Below are positions 31,208-42,300 of a DNA stretch of 64,000 nucleotides, in pieces. This DNA comes from Prostheceraeus crozeri (lineage: Eukaryota; Platyhelminthes; Polycladida; Euryleptidae), in the NCBI GenBank assembly GCA_907163375.1, contig CAJQUW010000891.1:344090-408089 (forward strand), read 5' to 3'. The notes below the pieces were generated by a model. The model was given only the letters and a program-made list of their open reading frames with translations. It searched no databases and had not been told where the DNA came from. Each line of letters starts with the position of its first letter. The first letter of the stretch is position 1. Both the position numbers and the translations under genes were made by a program.

Positions 31208-32743
31208 CATGATAAAATCAGAAAAAGCCTATTTGAAAATACTATATTAAAACTCTCAAAAAAAATTGACAAAGTGATCTGGTAGAAAAAGTCTTCCAGC
31301 GACCGGTAATCAAAACTTCATGACTTGTATTTACAATAGTAAATAAGGGCAAACAATTCATCCGCGGCAAAAATTACGAAAACCAACACTATCTTATTGA
31401 CCATCTACTAGACAAACAAAATACATCCATGAGAAATGTTGTATCCCACAGGTACATAAATTCTCAAATAGAGTTTTACACTCTTCGTGCGCTCTATTCG
31501 TATGTATGTCGACGCTACAGACAATGTATCCAAACTCTCAAGCAGATTTGAGCTTGAATTCGCCATGTATGACACACAATTGTAGTTTGACGAGCCTGCG
31601 AAGTTTCTAATTTTCTTGCTTGGTTAATTATTCCTTTGTATAATATGTAAGTTATCAATGAATGATAAATATCTATCTCTTAAGGAAAATGCACTACATC
31701 CGGTGTCACAAAATTATCAGGATTAGGCTAATATATTTAAATAGTTCATTCATTATCGACCTAGATCTAATTTTTTAAAATTGGTTAGAAATTCGTTTGA
31801 TTTTTACTACTTAGAAAAATTGTTAGAATTCGCACTATACTTTGGGATAAAGAGACAAAGAAAGTAGAGTAGGATGACAGAAGATAATAATTAAGGATTG
31901 GCTTATAGGTAATTGTCTGAGCCATTGTCAAAGATAGACAAACAAATGAGAAATATGTTCAATAGTCATACGGTAAAATATACATTAACTTAATTTAAAC
32001 ACGGCTGCTGATAAACAAAAATATGCTAATAAAATAAGAAGACAGCAACAACACTTTCTAAAGACCCTCCCTCCTACTATCATCAGATGATTTGCTATAA
32101 GATAACAAACTTTACTCGATTTAGACATCATCTTATTTATTTATTCAATTTATTGTAAAATATATATAGACAGTATATATAAAATATAAAATCTTATAGA
32201 CACCCACTTGTACAATTCATGTACCTGAGTTACTAATCGACTGAAATTGCATAAGCGTTACAGTCTAAGTTGTTGTCTCAATTTCCCTAAGCAAGCAACC
32301 CATTCCCATGAAATTTGATTTGTGACTAAAAAACCTAGCAAGATCGGGTGTCAACAAATTAAGTTTTCAGTAAAATACGTGTACCTAACAAAGGTATAGT
32401 CCCTTTTTATTTAACATTGTATTTAATTTAGACTTCTAATATCTTCGATTACCAGTCACCTCAATGCTACCGGCAGTCTCACTTACAACTTAAAACTTAC
32501 CTCTTCTTCTTCAGATCGTTATCACCATAATTTGTACGCGACTCGAGAAGTAGTTGAATCTTCAGACAGAGAACATATATCATTGGAAACATCACAGCGC
32601 TATCTAACTGGTAGGTCTTCTTCACGCAATTTCGATCAATAATCATCATCCTAACTTTGCTGACTCAACAATACGGCTTGTATTTTGGGAGTCGAGTCAA
32701 ATTATGTCTAACAGTTAATGAATAGAAACCTAGTCAGCATGCA
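31208..32743. repeat. Segmental duplication, copy 2 (with family A repeat copy 4)
   Basis: This is the partner of 23073-24643, in direct orientation at an 8.1-kb offset. It ends inside a family A repeat (about 32540-32743), which stops abruptly. At its right border the sequence acttacctcttcttcttcagat recurs at 32756 after a first occurrence near 32499. A long target-like duplication or a slippage junction therefore flanks the repeat. Confidence 0.88.
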
Positions 32744-32761
32744 CTTTCAACTTTAACTTAC

Positions 32762-32785
32762 CTCTTCTTCTTCAGATTTGGCCAT
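32762..32785 (-). CDS. Possible first coding exon (MAKSEEEE) of a minus-strand gene
   Basis: An ATG in good context (gcgaaATGG) opens MAKSEEEE and runs to a consensus donor (GAG then GTAAGTT). The acidic start and clean donor suggest a real first exon. The sequence upstream on the minus strand (to about 33050) would hold the 5' leader and promoter. The product is unknown, and the exon is too short for a confident call. Confidence 0.35.
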
Positions 32786-33096
32786 TTCGCAAAACGAGCA
32801 CGTCTGGACCGAATCACAACACAGCTATTCATTGTCACCACAGCTTGTAGCGATTTTATTCATAACCTGCAGATAGAGGTCATGTTGACTCACACAATCC
32901 ATCGATGAATCATGACGTCAGTTTTGTGACGAATTGAAGTTATTGTCGTGAAAGAGGTTTCTCCGTAAGTCAGGTTATTTGGTTTATCAGTCTTCCCACG
33001 CAAGCGAAAGATAGGTCAATTGTAACTTCAAAAGAGTTGAGGAAGTTGAAGAGATTTGTGGGATAAAGTCCCTCTTGCGTTCGCTCCAGGGTTATA

Positions 33097-34421
33097 GGGG
33101 AAAATTTTGAAAATTTTCCAAAATGTGTCATTTCGACCTGGGACCTTCACCAAAACATTTTTCATCAAATTTCACTGACCTCCCCCCCCTCGGGAGAACA
33201 AGCTTCTAACTTTGGTTCTAGTGAACGGATTTTGTCTTACAGCTACTCGTTTGAAAGAGGAGAAAAAACTGCTCGACGCCATTTTTGCCGCGAGTCAATC
33301 GGACCAGCCGTTCAAAAGTTAGAGCTGTTGCAAGATTTTAGGTCGGAGCTCACCTGAAAAAATCCTAAGTGTCAGAGTGGCTTTGTATGGGGAAAATTTT
33401 GAAAATTTTCCAAAGTGTGGCATTTCGACCTGGGACCTTCACCAAAACATTTTTCATCAAATTTCTCGTACCCCCCCCCCCCGACAGCAATCTTCTAACT
33501 TTGGTTCTAGTGGACGGATTTTGTCTTACAGCTACTCGTTTGAAAGAGGAGAAAAAACTGCTCGACGCCATTTTTGCCGCGAGTCAATCGGACCAGCCGT
33601 TCAAAAGTTAGAGCTGTTACAAGATTTTAGGTCGGAGCTCACCTGAAAAAATCCTAAGTGTCAGAGTGGCTTTGTATGGGTAAAATTTTGAAAATTTTCC
33701 AAAGTGTGGCATTTCGACCTGGGACCTTCACCAAAACATTTTTCATCAAATTTCACTGACCTCCCCCCCCTCGGGAGAACAAGCTTCGATCTTGGCTTCC
33801 AGTGGACGGATTTTGTCGTGCAATAGCTCGTTTGAAAGCTAAGAGTGAGACAAATTCACTGAAAGAATCGGCTTGTTCATATCTGTCTCCGTTTAGATGT
33901 GAGGCGCCATTCAAGATTTTAGGTCGTAGCTCACCTGAAAAAATCCTAAGTGTCAGAGTGGCTTTGTATGGGGAAAATTTTGAAAATTTTCCAAAGTGTG
34001 GAATTTTGACCTGGGACCTTCACCAAAACATTTTTCATCAAATTTCTCGTACCCCCCCCCCCCCCGACAGCAATCTTCTAACTTTGGTTCTAGTGAACGG
34101 ATTTTGTCTTACAGCTACTCGTTTGAAAGAGGAGAAAAAACTGCTCGACGCCATTTTTGCCGCGAGTCAATCGGACCAGCCGTTCAAAAGTTAGAGCTGT
34201 TACAAGATTTTAGGTCGGAGCTCACCTGAAAAAATCCTAAGTGTCAGAGTGGCTTTGTATGGGGAAAATTTTCCAAAGTGTGTCATTTCGACCTGGGACC
34301 TTCACCAAAACATTTTTCATCAAATTTCTCGGACCTCCCCCCCCCGACAGCAATCTTCTAACTTTAGTTCTAGTGAACGGATTTTGTCTTACAGCTACTC
34401 GTTTGAAAGAGGAGAAAAAAC
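33097..34421. repeat. 290-bp satellite array, left segment
   Basis: About 4.6 monomers. Each contains GGGAAAATTTTGAAAATTTTCC, GACCTGGGACCTTCACC, a poly-C tract, CGACAGCAATCTTCTAAC and GTCAATCGGACCAGCCGTTC. The leftmost monomers are diverged variants with CTTCGATCTTGGCTTC and GTCGTGCAATAGCTCG, as expected at an array edge. Open frames on both strands are by-products of the repeat. Confidence 0.96.
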
Positions 34422-34775
34422 TGTTGTTGTAGCGCAGGTTAAAAAGCAAAACAATGCGAATAACTTTAATTGTATTTGAGTCAGATGTATAGTTGGCAAA
34501 GATACAGACGTGATAACAGCACGTGATAAGTGGGTTGTGTTTGAAAAGTTTCTGACACATTACATTTATACCGAGAGGATGCATGTTCACTAAAACAACT
34601 TTTGCATTAGCCAATACAACACAGCGCTGCAGAATAAACTGACACTTCACGATACGATACAATTATAGCGATATCAAACATGGGAAGTTACTTACTAACT
34701 TATTCAGTAGTACCAATAATTATGCCAACTTATACAGGGAACAAAAGAATATTTGAGTGCCATCTACACTCAACA
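34422..34775 (-). repeat. Copia element 3' LTR
   Basis: 354 bp, starting TGTTGTTGTAGCG and ending CTACACTCAACA on the plus strand. It appears identical to the other LTR. A purine-rich tract (AGTGAGAAGGAG on the minus strand) lies directly upstream of it in the element's orientation, as expected for plus-strand priming. Confidence 0.95.
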
Positions 34776-34804
34776 CTCCTTCTCACTCAAAATATGAATT
34801 ATAC

Positions 34805-37800
34805 TTATATTTCATTAATTGTACAAAGACCAAGAGAATTACGCAATCTCAAAAAGGTGTCTTTTGGAAGTGGCTTTGTAAAAATGTCTGCTGTCATTTC
34901 TTGCGACGAACAGTACTCAAGTTTTATTACACGATTTTCAATACAATCACGAGTGTAATGATACCTCAAAGCAATGTGCTTTACTTTAGGATTTTCACCA
35001 GGACTTGCCAAAGCAATGGCGATCGCTGCTTTATTGTCTTCATAGACAATCGTAGGTTCCGTTTGAGGACAATTAAGGTCAGTAAATAAACGACGAGTCC
35101 ACACTATCTTCTTCGCAGCTTCACACAATGAAACGTATTCTGCCTCAGCAGTAGAAAGAGCGGTAATAGACTGTTTCTGACACAACCAAGAAATTGGACA
35201 TTTACCATTAAACAAAACATGGCCAGAAGTGGACTTGCGATCTTGCAAATCACCGGCAAAGTCGGCGTCACAAAAAACAACAATAATATTGCCAATACAC
35301 TCCTTCTCAAACTTGATTCCAAGTTTTAAAGTACCTTTCAGGTAGGACAAGACACGTTTCACAGCTTTCCAATGAACTTCACTGGGATCTTTAGAAAACT
35401 GAGCCAACTTGTGAACAGCAAAACACAAATCAGGTCTAGTAAAATTACTCAAATACAAAAGACAACCGATTGCTGACTGGTAAATAAAAGGATCAAATTC
35501 CTTGTCACCTTCAGTGCGCTTCACAAGTACACTACCCGCTTCCATGGGAGTAGAAACAGGAAAAGAATCATCCATGCGAAACTTTTTCACAACGTTTTCA
35601 GCGTATCTATCTTGCACAAGTAGAATAGAATTTGGGTGATGCACAATACGCACTCCGAGAAAATATCGCAAAGGCCCAATATACTTAACATCAAAACGGT
35701 CAAGAAATAATTTATGTGCATGTTTGATAACATTTTCGGACGTCGCTGCTAAAATCATGTCGTCAACATAAACAGCCAACATAACACGTTCGCTATCAAT
35801 GATACCTTCATAAACACAAGGATCATTCTCAGAGCAGTTCAGTCCCATGTCCAGTAACTGATCTTTCAAAACAAAATTCCAACACCTTGGAGACTGTTTC
35901 AACCCATACAACGAACAACTCAATTTGCACACAAGATTTTCTTTTCCCTCGACAATGTAACCCTCAGGTTGTTTCATAAATATTGTCTCATCTAACTTGC
36001 CATTAAGAAACGCAGTTTCAACATCAAATTGGTGCAATAACATCCCACGATTTACGGCAATAGAAATTAAACATCTAATGCTGTCATGACGTACAACAGG
36101 AGCAAAGGTCTCTAAATAATCAGTTCCGTATTTCTGAGAAAAACCTTTAGCAACAAGTCTAGCCTTAAAACGACAAGCTTCACCAGATTCGTCTGTCTTC
36201 GTTCTAAAAACCCAACGATTACTAACAACATTTCGTCCAGCAGGCAATTCACACAAAGTCCAAGCATTGTGACGCATTAGTGAATTATATTCTTTATCAG
36301 CTGCATCTTTCCACTTATTTTTAAGTTGAGAATTCATAGCATCCTCCCATGACTTAGGGTCATCAACACAAAATTCTTCGGCAGAGAACGCATCAAAACC
36401 ATAGCGTTCTGGAGGAATAGAAAAAGTGGAACGAGACGAGCGCCGGGTTTCTGTGGCAGACTCGGGTACATCAGGACCGCTCAGCATCTCAGAATTAATT
36501 TCAGAACTTTCAAGCGTTGGCTCACTGTCTCGAGTATCAGATATTACTCGAAAAATGCCAGGATCAGTGTCAACAGGGTCTGTACTAGATTCAGTCAACC
36601 GCCTTGCGGGAAATTTCACACGACCCATTGTGACCTCATCGAACACCACATCACAGCGTTCAATAACCTTTTGGCGTTCAACATGCCATAAACGATAGCC
36701 TTTCGAGGCCGGGCTGTAACCCAAAAATATACATTGATCTGCCTTAGCATCAAACTTACGCCGCTGATTAGATGGGATGTGAGCAAAGGCTACACAGCCG
36801 AAAACACGCAAATGACGAACAGACGGCTTACGACCAAAAAATGCTTCGTAAGGGGTCATACCAGTACTTAATGCACGAGTTGGGCATCTATTTCGTACAT
36901 AACAGGCAGTACAAACTGCCTCCGCCCAAAAAGACTTTGGTAAATTACATGCACAGAGTAGGGTTCTCGCTCGTTCAACTAGGGTGCGATTCATGCGCTC
37001 AGCTACGCCATTTTGTGGTTTTGCCTCAGGAATAGCTAACTCACGACGAATTCCTCGTTCTTCTAGAAAAGAAGAAAATTCACGAGACAAAAATTCGCCA
37101 CCGCAATCTGACCTCAATGCCTTTACTTTTCTCTCCTTCTGAGTCTCTAACTCAGTCACGAGCTTTTTGAAGGCTGAAAAACTGTCAGACTTATTTGCTA
37201 AAAAACGCACCCAACAATAACGAGTACAGTCGTCGACTATAACCATTACAAAACGACGACCCCCAAGTGACGTTACTTCCATTGGACCCATCAGATCCAC
37301 GTGTAACAAATCTAACAAACCATCAGCACGAGTACCAGATTCCTTTGGAAAGGGTAACGTATGGCTTTTACCCTTAGCACAATCATCACAAAATGCTTTG
37401 TCGTTACGATCATCACTAATACTCAAATCACTTACAGCAGCACTAGTTAGTAAATTTCGCAATGATGACTGATTTATGTGCGCAAAACGTTTATGCCATG
37501 TTTCAAATGAGACTGAAAAACATTCGGTTTTCACATCATGTACAATAGAATCACAATTATCAGCATCATTTATGTAAACTTTCGAATGAAGTGAGCAATC
37601 AACTTTATACAATTTATCGAACAACTTTCCAGATAAAACAGTATTACCCGTTTTATTCAAAACTTTCATACCGCCACTATCAAACAAAATTGAGTAACCA
37701 CGTTTTGTCGTTTGGGAAACTGACATTAACGTACATCGCAGTTCAGGTACATATAGACAATTGACCAGTTTGATAATTTTGTCTTGACCATCATCAGTTT

Positions 37801-38881
37801 TGATAACCATTTTGACAGAACCTGAACCAACAGCTTTGAGCCGATCTTTATTTCCTAACTGAACAAAATTACGAGAATCAACCTCAAAGGGCTGATAATC
37901 ATCATCAAAAGACTCAAAAACTGGTGACATATGTCTAGTAGCACCCGAATCTGCTAAAACGGTAGAAAGATCACATTTCACATCAGGTGTGAATAAACAC
38001 TCAGCAAGAAGAAAGGAAGAATCACTCTCATGCTGTACTGTGACCGCAGAATCGGGTTTTCTTCGAGGACACACACCCGCTCTGTGACCAAGTTCTTTGC
38101 ACTTGAAACACCGCACAAATTTTGAATGATTACTGATACACTGCTGCGACGTCGAATTACCGCGACGGTTCCAATTCGATCGTTGACGTTGATTGAATTT
38201 CACATTGAGCGCTTGACTATCATGATTTTCAGGAGCTGGAATTTTCTGCTTCGATGAACCATTCATTCGATACCAATCAGCTGCTTTTTGCATCAGGAGA
38301 GACATGTTTAAGTCCTTACCAAGAACAAAGTTCATCATGTTCTTAAATTCTTTCCAAGATGGTGGAAGCGAATTTAAAGTCTCGATGCACTGTTCCATCT
38401 CGTCGATGGGATTACCACTCATCGCATATTGTTGATATAGTCTCAGACGTTCCTTTAACCACTTCTCCGGGTCAGTGCGATCCTTCAAAACAAGAGAATC
38501 AAGCTGCGCACGAACAGAAACGCGATGGCTGTGAGTCTGCGTTTGAAAATGAGTGACGAGATCAACCCATAACTTTCTAGGGTCATCAGGAAAACCATCC
38601 CACAAATAAAACAGTTCACCACTAATTCCAGTGACGAGAATCTTGATGGCTCTCTTCACTTTATCGTTGAACGTAGAAATCTGTTTTTCTCTGACTCTGA
38701 CATCAGCCGCATTTGACCCGTCAGCAAGAAGGGCAATGGGCAACGGCTTCTTCTCGGTACCAGTGCCAACTACTTCCCATAAGTCGTCCGCCAATAGAAG
38801 GGCTTGCATATGCATTTTCCATCCTCGCCAAGACTCGAATCTGTCTTTGAGTAAGGGTAATTTCGCCGATGTTGCCTCCAT
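34805..38881 (-). CDS. Copia gag-pol polyprotein
   Basis: A single frame of 1358 residues. It has a Gag region (about 1-250) with a CCHC zinc knuckle near residue 258 (CFKCKELGHRAGVC) and an aspartic protease motif near 311 (DSGATRH). The GAG pre-integrase His/Cys region lies at about 464-501. The integrase core has Asp near 528 (HVDLMG), Asp near 592 (DCGGEF) and Glu near 628. The reverse transcriptase has YVDDM near 1038, and RNase H residues follow near 1205 and 1246. The order protease, integrase, RT, RNase H defines Ty1/copia. The product would act in cytoplasmic virus-like particles to copy and integrate the element. The fusion in one frame matches the family habit. Confidence 0.95.
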   Translation of the reverse strand: MEATSAKLPLLKDRFESWRGWKMHMQALLLADDLWEVVGTGTEKKPLPIALLADGSNAADVRVREKQISTFNDKVKRAIKILVTGISGELFYLWDGFPDDPRKLWVDLVTHFQTQTHSHRVSVRAQLDSLVLKDRTDPEKWLKERLRLYQQYAMSGNPIDEMEQCIETLNSLPPSWKEFKNMMNFVLGKDLNMSLLMQKAADWYRMNGSSKQKIPAPENHDSQALNVKFNQRQRSNWNRRGNSTSQQCISNHSKFVRCFKCKELGHRAGVCPRRKPDSAVTVQHESDSSFLLAECLFTPDVKCDLSTVLADSGATRHMSPVFESFDDDYQPFEVDSRNFVQLGNKDRLKAVGSGSVKMVIKTDDGQDKIIKLVNCLYVPELRCTLMSVSQTTKRGYSILFDSGGMKVLNKTGNTVLSGKLFDKLYKVDCSLHSKVYINDADNCDSIVHDVKTECFSVSFETWHKRFAHINQSSLRNLLTSAAVSDLSISDDRNDKAFCDDCAKGKSHTLPFPKESGTRADGLLDLLHVDLMGPMEVTSLGGRRFVMVIVDDCTRYCWVRFLANKSDSFSAFKKLVTELETQKERKVKALRSDCGGEFLSREFSSFLEERGIRRELAIPEAKPQNGVAERMNRTLVERARTLLCACNLPKSFWAEAVCTACYVRNRCPTRALSTGMTPYEAFFGRKPSVRHLRVFGCVAFAHIPSNQRRKFDAKADQCIFLGYSPASKGYRLWHVERQKVIERCDVVFDEVTMGRVKFPARRLTESSTDPVDTDPGIFRVISDTRDSEPTLESSEINSEMLSGPDVPESATETRRSSRSTFSIPPERYGFDAFSAEEFCVDDPKSWEDAMNSQLKNKWKDAADKEYNSLMRHNAWTLCELPAGRNVVSNRWVFRTKTDESGEACRFKARLVAKGFSQKYGTDYLETFAPVVRHDSIRCLISIAVNRGMLLHQFDVETAFLNGKLDETIFMKQPEGYIVEGKENLVCKLSCSLYGLKQSPRCWNFVLKDQLLDMGLNCSENDPCVYEGIIDSERVMLAVYVDDMILAATSENVIKHAHKLFLDRFDVKYIGPLRYFLGVRIVHHPNSILLVQDRYAENVVKKFRMDDSFPVSTPMEAGSVLVKRTEGDKEFDPFIYQSAIGCLLYLSNFTRPDLCFAVHKLAQFSKDPSEVHWKAVKRVLSYLKGTLKLGIKFEKECIGNIIVVFCDADFAGDLQDRKSTSGHVLFNGKCPISWLCQKQSITALSTAEAEYVSLCEAAKKIVWTRRLFTDLNCPQTEPTIVYEDNKAAIAIALASPGENPKVKHIALRYHYTRDCIENRVIKLEYCSSQEMTADIFTKPLPKDTFLRLRNSLGLCTINEI

Positions 38882-39010
38882 TACTACACTGAATCCACAG
38901 CTGGAGACACCAAGGTCACAACGACGAACGCGAGGTAAAATTCAATGTCAGATGCACGACGACAATAATGAGTTACAGTTATTCACAATAACACGGAGTT
39001 GAGACGTTTT

Positions 39011-39024
39011 CTGGGCCCATAACC
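39011..39024 (-). promoter_or_regulatory. Copia primer-binding site matching the initiator-tRNA half molecule
   Basis: CTGGGCCCATAACC on the plus strand abuts the 5' LTR directly. It equals nucleotides 26-39 of metazoan initiator methionine tRNA, ending in the anticodon stem-loop. Drosophila copia is known to prime from a 39-nt 5' half of this tRNA, and this site ends at the same position. Confidence 0.85.
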
Positions 39025-39378
39025 TGTTGTTGTAGCGCAGGTTAAAAAGCAAAACAATGCGAATAACTTTAATTGTATTTGAGTCAGATGTATAGTTGGC
39101 AAAGATACAGACGTGATAACAGCACGTGATAAGTGGGTTGTGTTTGAAAAGTTTCTGACACATTACATTTATACCGAGAGGATGCATGTTCACTAAAACA
39201 ACTTTTGCATTAGCCAATACAACACAGCGCTGCAGAATAAACTGACACTTCACGATACGATACAATTATAGCGATATCAAACATGGGAAGTTACTTACTA
39301 ACTTATTCAGTAGTACCAATAATTATGCCAACTTATACAGGGAACAAAAGAATATTTGAGTGCCATCTACACTCAACA
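39025..39378 (-). repeat. Copia element 5' LTR
   Basis: 354 bp, identical by eye to 34422-34775. It would carry the element's promoter and transcript start. The 3' side of the insertion resumes a satellite monomer with the same variant (ACTACTCGACGTC) as the next monomer. Confidence 0.95.
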
Positions 39379-42021
39379 AAAACTACTCGACGTCATTTTT
39401 GCCGCGAGTCAATCGGACCAGCCGTTCAAAAGTTAGAGCTGTTGCAAGATTTTAGGTCGGAGCTCACCTGAAAAAATCCTAAGTGTCAGAGTGGCTTTGT
39501 ATGGGTAAAATTTTGAAAATTTTCCAAAGTGTGGCATTTCGACCTGGGACCTTCACCAAAACATTTTTCATCAAATTTCTCGGACCTCCCCCCCGACAGC
39601 AATCTTCTAACTTTGGTTCTAGTGAACGGATTTTGTCTTACAGCTACTCGTTTGAAAGAGGAGAAAAAACTACTCGACGTCATTTTTGCCGCGAGTCAAT
39701 CGGACCAGCCGTTCAAAAGTTAGAGCTGTTGCAAGATTTTAGGTCGGAGCTCACCTGAAAAAATCCTAAGTGTCAGAGTGGCTTTGTATGGGTAAAATTT
39801 TGAAAATTTTCCAAAGTGTGGCATTTCGACCTGGGACCTTCACCAAAACATTTTTCATCAAATTTCTGGGACCCCCCCCCCCCCGACAGCAATCTTCTAA
39901 CTTTGGTTCTAGTGGACGGATTTTGTCTTACAGCTACTCGTTTGAAAGAGGAGAAAAAACTGCTCGACGCCATTTTTTGCCGCGAGTCAATCGGACCAGC
40001 CGTTCAAAAGTTAGAGCTGTTACAAGATTTTAGGTCGGAGCTCACCTGAAAAAATCCTAAGTGTCAGAGTGGCTTTGTATGGGGAAAATTTTGAAAATTT
40101 TCCAAAGTGTGGCATTTCGACCTGGGACCTTCACCAAAACATTTTTCATCAAATTTCTCGGACCTCCCCCCCGACAGCAATCTTCTAACTTTGGTTCTAG
40201 TGGACGGATTTGTCTTACAGCTACTCGTTTGAAAGAGGAGAAAAAACTGCTCGACGCCATTTTTGCCGCGAGTCAATCGGACCAGCCGTTCAAAAGTTAG
40301 AGCTGTTACAAGATTTTAGGTCGGAGCTCACCTGAAAAAATCCAAAGTGTCAGAGTGGCTTTGTATGGGGAAAATTTTGAAAATTTTCCAAAGTGTGTCA
40401 TTTCGACCTGGGACCTTCACCAAAACATTTTTCATCAAATTTCTCGGACCCCCCCCCCCCCGACAGCAATCTTCTAACTTTGGTTCTAGTGGACGGATTT
40501 TGTCTTACAGCTACTCGTTTGAAAGAGGAGAAAAAACTGCTCGACGCCATTTTTTGCCGCGAGTCAATCGGACCAGCCGTTCAAAAGTTAGAGCTGTTAC
40601 AAGATTTTAGGTCGGAGCTCACCTGAAAAAATCCAAAGTGTCAGAGTGGCTTTGTATGGGTAAAATTTTGAAAATTTTCCAAAGTGTGTAATTTCGACCT
40701 GGGACCTTCACCAAAACATTTTTCATCAAATTTCTCGGACCCCCCCCCCCCCGACAGCAATCTTCTAACTTTGGTTCTAGTGAACGGATTTTGTCTTACA
40801 GCTACTCGTTTGAAAGAGGAGAAAAAACTGCTCGACGCCATTTTTGCCGCGAGTCAATCGGACCAGCCGTTCAAAAGTTAGAGCTGTTACAAGATTTTAG
40901 GTCGGAGCTCACCTGAAAAAATCCAAAGTGTCAGAGTGGCTTTGTATGGGGAAAATTTTGAAAATTTTCCAAAGTGTGTCATTTCGACCTGGGACCTTCA
41001 CCAAAACATTTTTCATCAAATTTCACTGACCCCCCCCCCCCCGACAGCAATCTTCTAACTTTGGTTCTAGTGAACGGATTTTGTCTTACAGCTACTCGTT
41101 TGAAAGAGGAGAAAAAACTGCTCGACGCCATTTTTGCCGCGAGTCAATCGGACCAGCCGTTCAAAAGTTAGAGCTGTTACAAGATTTTAGGTCGGAGCTC
41201 ACCTGAAAAAATCCTAAGTGTCAGAGTGGCTTTGTATGGGTAAAATTTTGAAAATTTTCCAAAGTGTGGCATTTCGACCTGGGACCTTCACCAAAACATT
41301 TTTCATCAAATTTCTCGGACCCCCCCCCCCCGACAGCAATCTTCTAACTTTGGTTCTAGTGGACGGATTTGTCTTACAGCTACTCGTTTGAAAGAGGAGA
41401 AAAAACTGCTCGACGCCATTTTTGCCGCGAGTCAATCGGACCAGCCGTTCAAAAGTTAGAGCTGTTACAAGATTTTAGGTCGGAGCTCACCTGAAAAAAT
41501 CCAAAGTGTCAGAGTGGCTTTGTATGGGTAAAATTTTGAAAATTTTCCAAAGTGTGTAATTTCGACCTGGGACCTTCACCAAAACATTTTTCATCAAATT
41601 TCTCGGACCCCCCCCCCCCGACAGCAATCTTCTAACTTTGGTTCTAGTGAACGGATTTTGTCTTACAGCTACTCGTTTGAAAGAGGAGAAAAAACTGCTC
41701 GACGCCATTTTTGCCGCGAGTCAATCGGACCAGCCGTTCAAAAGTTAGAGCTGTTACAAGATTTTAGGTCGGAGCTCACCTGAAAAAATCCTAAGTGTCA
41801 GAGTGGCTTTGTATGGGTAAAATTTTGAAAATTTTCCAAAGTGTGTCATTTCGACCTGGGACCTTCACCAAAACATTTTTCATCAAATTTCACTGACCCC
41901 CCCCCCCCCCGACAGCAATCTTCTAACTTTGGTTCTAGTGAACGGATTTTGTCTTACAGCTACTCGTTTGAAAGAGGAGAAAAAACTGCTCGACGCCATT
42001 TTTGCCGCGAGTCAATCGGAC
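39379..42021. repeat. 290-bp satellite array, middle segment
   Basis: About nine monomers in the same orientation as the flanking segments. Poly-C tracts vary from about 7 to 13. It is bounded on the left by the copia insertion and on the right by the 5.87-kb inverted-repeat element. Confidence 0.96.
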
Positions 42022-42049
42022 CCCTAGATGCCCGTTTTTGGATAAAACA

Positions 42050-42300
42050 TGCATGATTCCCATGCATGATCATACATGATTCATGCATGATCATGTATGA
42101 TTTATGCATGACCATGCATGTTTCATACATGATCATGCATGTCTCATGCATGATCATGCATGCACCATACATGGCCATGCATGATTTTCATGCATGTTTT
42201 ATCCATGAGACATCCATGTTATATGTATGAGACATGCATGTTATATCTATGAGACATGCATGTTTTGTCAATGAAATATCAATGATTTAATCATGTGACA
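42050..42300. repeat. CATGCATG-rich subterminal repeats (left end)
   Basis: More than twenty ATGCATG/CATGCATG-type words, alternating with TGATCATG, are packed just inside the left inverted repeat. They include tandem copies of TATGAGACATGCATGTTATA. The tract is highly self-complementary. Related but sparser CATG/ATCGATG words occur at the right end. Confidence 0.85.

Larger units (their letters stand above)
34422..39378 (-). mobile_element. Copia-type (Ty1/copia) LTR retrotransposon, looks whole
   Basis: A 4957-bp element with 354-bp LTRs at 34422-34775 and 39025-39378, ending TG...CA. It is flanked by a 5-bp target duplication AAAAC (34417-34421 and 39379-39383). One long gag-pol frame lies between, in copia domain order. 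The LTRs look identical by eye, so the insertion is very young. It sits inside a satellite monomer. I see no break in the coding frame. Confidence 0.96.

Noticed and set aside
39011-39024. tRNA gene suggested by the initiator-tRNA match
   Set aside because: Only 14 bases match and they abut an LTR, as a primer-binding site does; no acceptor stem or T-loop is present.
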